Origin: Karalla daura
Lineage: Eukaryota; Chordata; Actinopteri; Chaetodontiformes; Leiognathidae
Reading direction: 5' to 3'
Length of the DNA: 64,000 bases
Assembly: GCA_029224185.1 (NCBI GenBank)
Contig: CM055197.1
Span: 21,439,490 to 21,503,489, forward strand
The notes beneath the pieces are model-generated. The model worked only from the letters and a program-made list of their open reading frames with translations. It was not told where the DNA came from and did no database searches. Position numbers and translations under genes: made by a program. Each line of letters starts with the position of its first letter. Position 1 is the stretch's first letter. Shown here piece after piece: positions 62,760-64,000 of the stretch.

Positions 62760-64000
62760 CTGTCACCATCTTATTGTGGTTAAGGGTTTGAGAGTTTGAG
62801 TGCCCTGGTGATCCCAGGAGCTGTGTTGCCCAGAGGGTTACTGGATTTACTACTCAGAAGGACTGCCACTGAGGGCGCGGTGGTCAGTTCACCATCCATG
62901 GAGCATGCTCAGGTCAGTCCGAAGCAGGGGACGTGTCTGTCCTCCTTTGGGCCACTACCCAGGAAAGAGGCTGCAGCAGCTTGGTGCCCTGTTGGTCGGG
63001 CAACAGAAAAAGGTGGTGGTTCTGGCTTTCTGATCCTTGGTTGCTGAAACCAATAACAGGGTCACTCTAGTTTTGACTAGAGAAAAATGAACCCCTCCTC
63101 TACACACAGATCTGGTTCTGGAACCAGCCATCTTAATTACAACAGGACCTTCTATTTTTCTAGAGCTTCTCGAGGTGTGAGGCTATGGATGAATGTGACC
63201 TTACTCATAGCTTGCTGGCTCTCTAGTGCAGTGTTTGTCAATCCTGCTGGAGCAGCAAACATCTAAAACATGCAGGACTGTGTTCCCCGAGGAGCAGGGT
63301 TGAAAACCACTGCTCTAGTGGATCAAAGGGTTGTTCCCCTGCACCTTCAGGTCAGAGAATGACTTGTCCAGTCCGAACACACATGGTGTTAGTTGTTGGA
63401 CTGTGGTGCTTGTCACAGTGGGTCCATAAATAACACCTTGTTAGAGGATAAGGGCGTTCGTCAGTGCGCTTGGCACCAGGACATCCTTGCGATATCAATC
63501 CACACTTGGGTGAAGAGAGGAGCTGAGGTGTCAATTTACCACCACCTGGTGGTGAATTGGATCAGGTGGTGAAGGGAGATGCTGGACAGACTTGCAAGGC
63601 GCAAATTAAAAAAAGAACACCATATATACATGGACATCTCAAAAAAAGAGTGCTGTGAAAAGGTTCAGTATCTTCTGTCAGTCATTTCAGAGGGTGAAAC
63701 TTTTTATATGCATTACAAGTAGTGACATATTTCAAACTTTTATTTCTTGTAGTTTTGATGATTATGGGTTATAATGTGAACCTAAAATTCAGTGTATAGA
63801 ATATCACATTGGACCAATCAGAAAAGACTTTAAATGCCAATGTCAGGCTTTTGAAAAGTATGTCCATTTTTATGCACTAAATGTTGATTGGGCCTCCTTT
63901 TGCATGAATTACTGCATCAATGCACTGTGGCCTGGAGGCGATCAGCCTGCATTGCATTGTTGAGTCTGGTATCTCGCATCCTTCTCTTGATGACAGCCCA
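62760..64000. other. Repeat-rich intergenic end of window
   Basis: No host exon recognised. Text at 63280-63320 ('aggagcagggttgaaaaccactg') resembles the terminus of a common fish DNA element. The stretch 63640-64000 (including 'gcctccttttgcatgaatta') resembles another widespread fish interspersed repeat that continues off the right edge. Family names could not be assigned. Confidence 0.4.

Overview
This window looks like nuclear DNA from a ray-finned fish, most likely a spiny-rayed teleost. It has intron-containing vertebrate genes with GT-AG junctions. One of them is a fish-type fatty-acid elongase (elovl8-like). Another is a short selenoprotein P with a single selenocysteine, the kind known from fish. 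The repeat content is also typical of teleosts: L2-like and RTE/Rex3-like LINEs, Gypsy, hAT and Harbinger remnants, and very long microsatellites. No bacterial-style operons, tRNA, rRNA or CRISPR arrays were seen.

Region 1 (1-18.6 kb) holds no recognisable host exon. It is a graveyard of transposons: a broken RTE/Rex3-like LINE, an L2-like 3' end, a Gypsy pol fragment, hAT-like and Harbinger-like remnants, and a DUF4371-type hAT. The DUF4371 hAT carries a 100-bp interstitial telomere tract flanked by a 14-bp direct repeat. Region 2 (18.7-20 kb) is fabp6 (gastrotropin) on the minus strand, complete with four exons, a TATA box and a poly(A) signal. Region 3 (20-32.9 kb) is again non-coding and contains several LINE fragments.

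Region 4 (32.9-44.9 kb) is an elovl8-like elongase on the minus strand, whose introns carry a LINE, LTR-like sequences and a G-rich tract. Region 5 (45.7-49.7 kb) is the minus-strand selenoprotein P gene. It has an in-frame UGA at codon 61 and a tandemly duplicated His-rich terminal exon. Region 6 (50.4-54.5 kb) is a minus-strand THAP-domain protein gene. It shares a roughly 650-bp head-to-head promoter with toe1 (55.1-60.2 kb, plus strand), and tmem53 (60.7-62.75 kb, plus strand) follows. The window ends in repeats.

The gene-dense right third (49-62 kb) is GC-rich with short spacers, while the left half is AT-rich and repeat-rich. The genes have unrelated jobs: bile-acid binding, fatty-acid elongation, selenium transport, DNA binding, RNA 3'-end trimming and a nuclear-envelope protein. 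Exon boundaries were found by matching reading frames and splice-site phases by eye. All phases given for the six genes are mutually consistent. Family names rest on recognised protein motifs, not on database searches.
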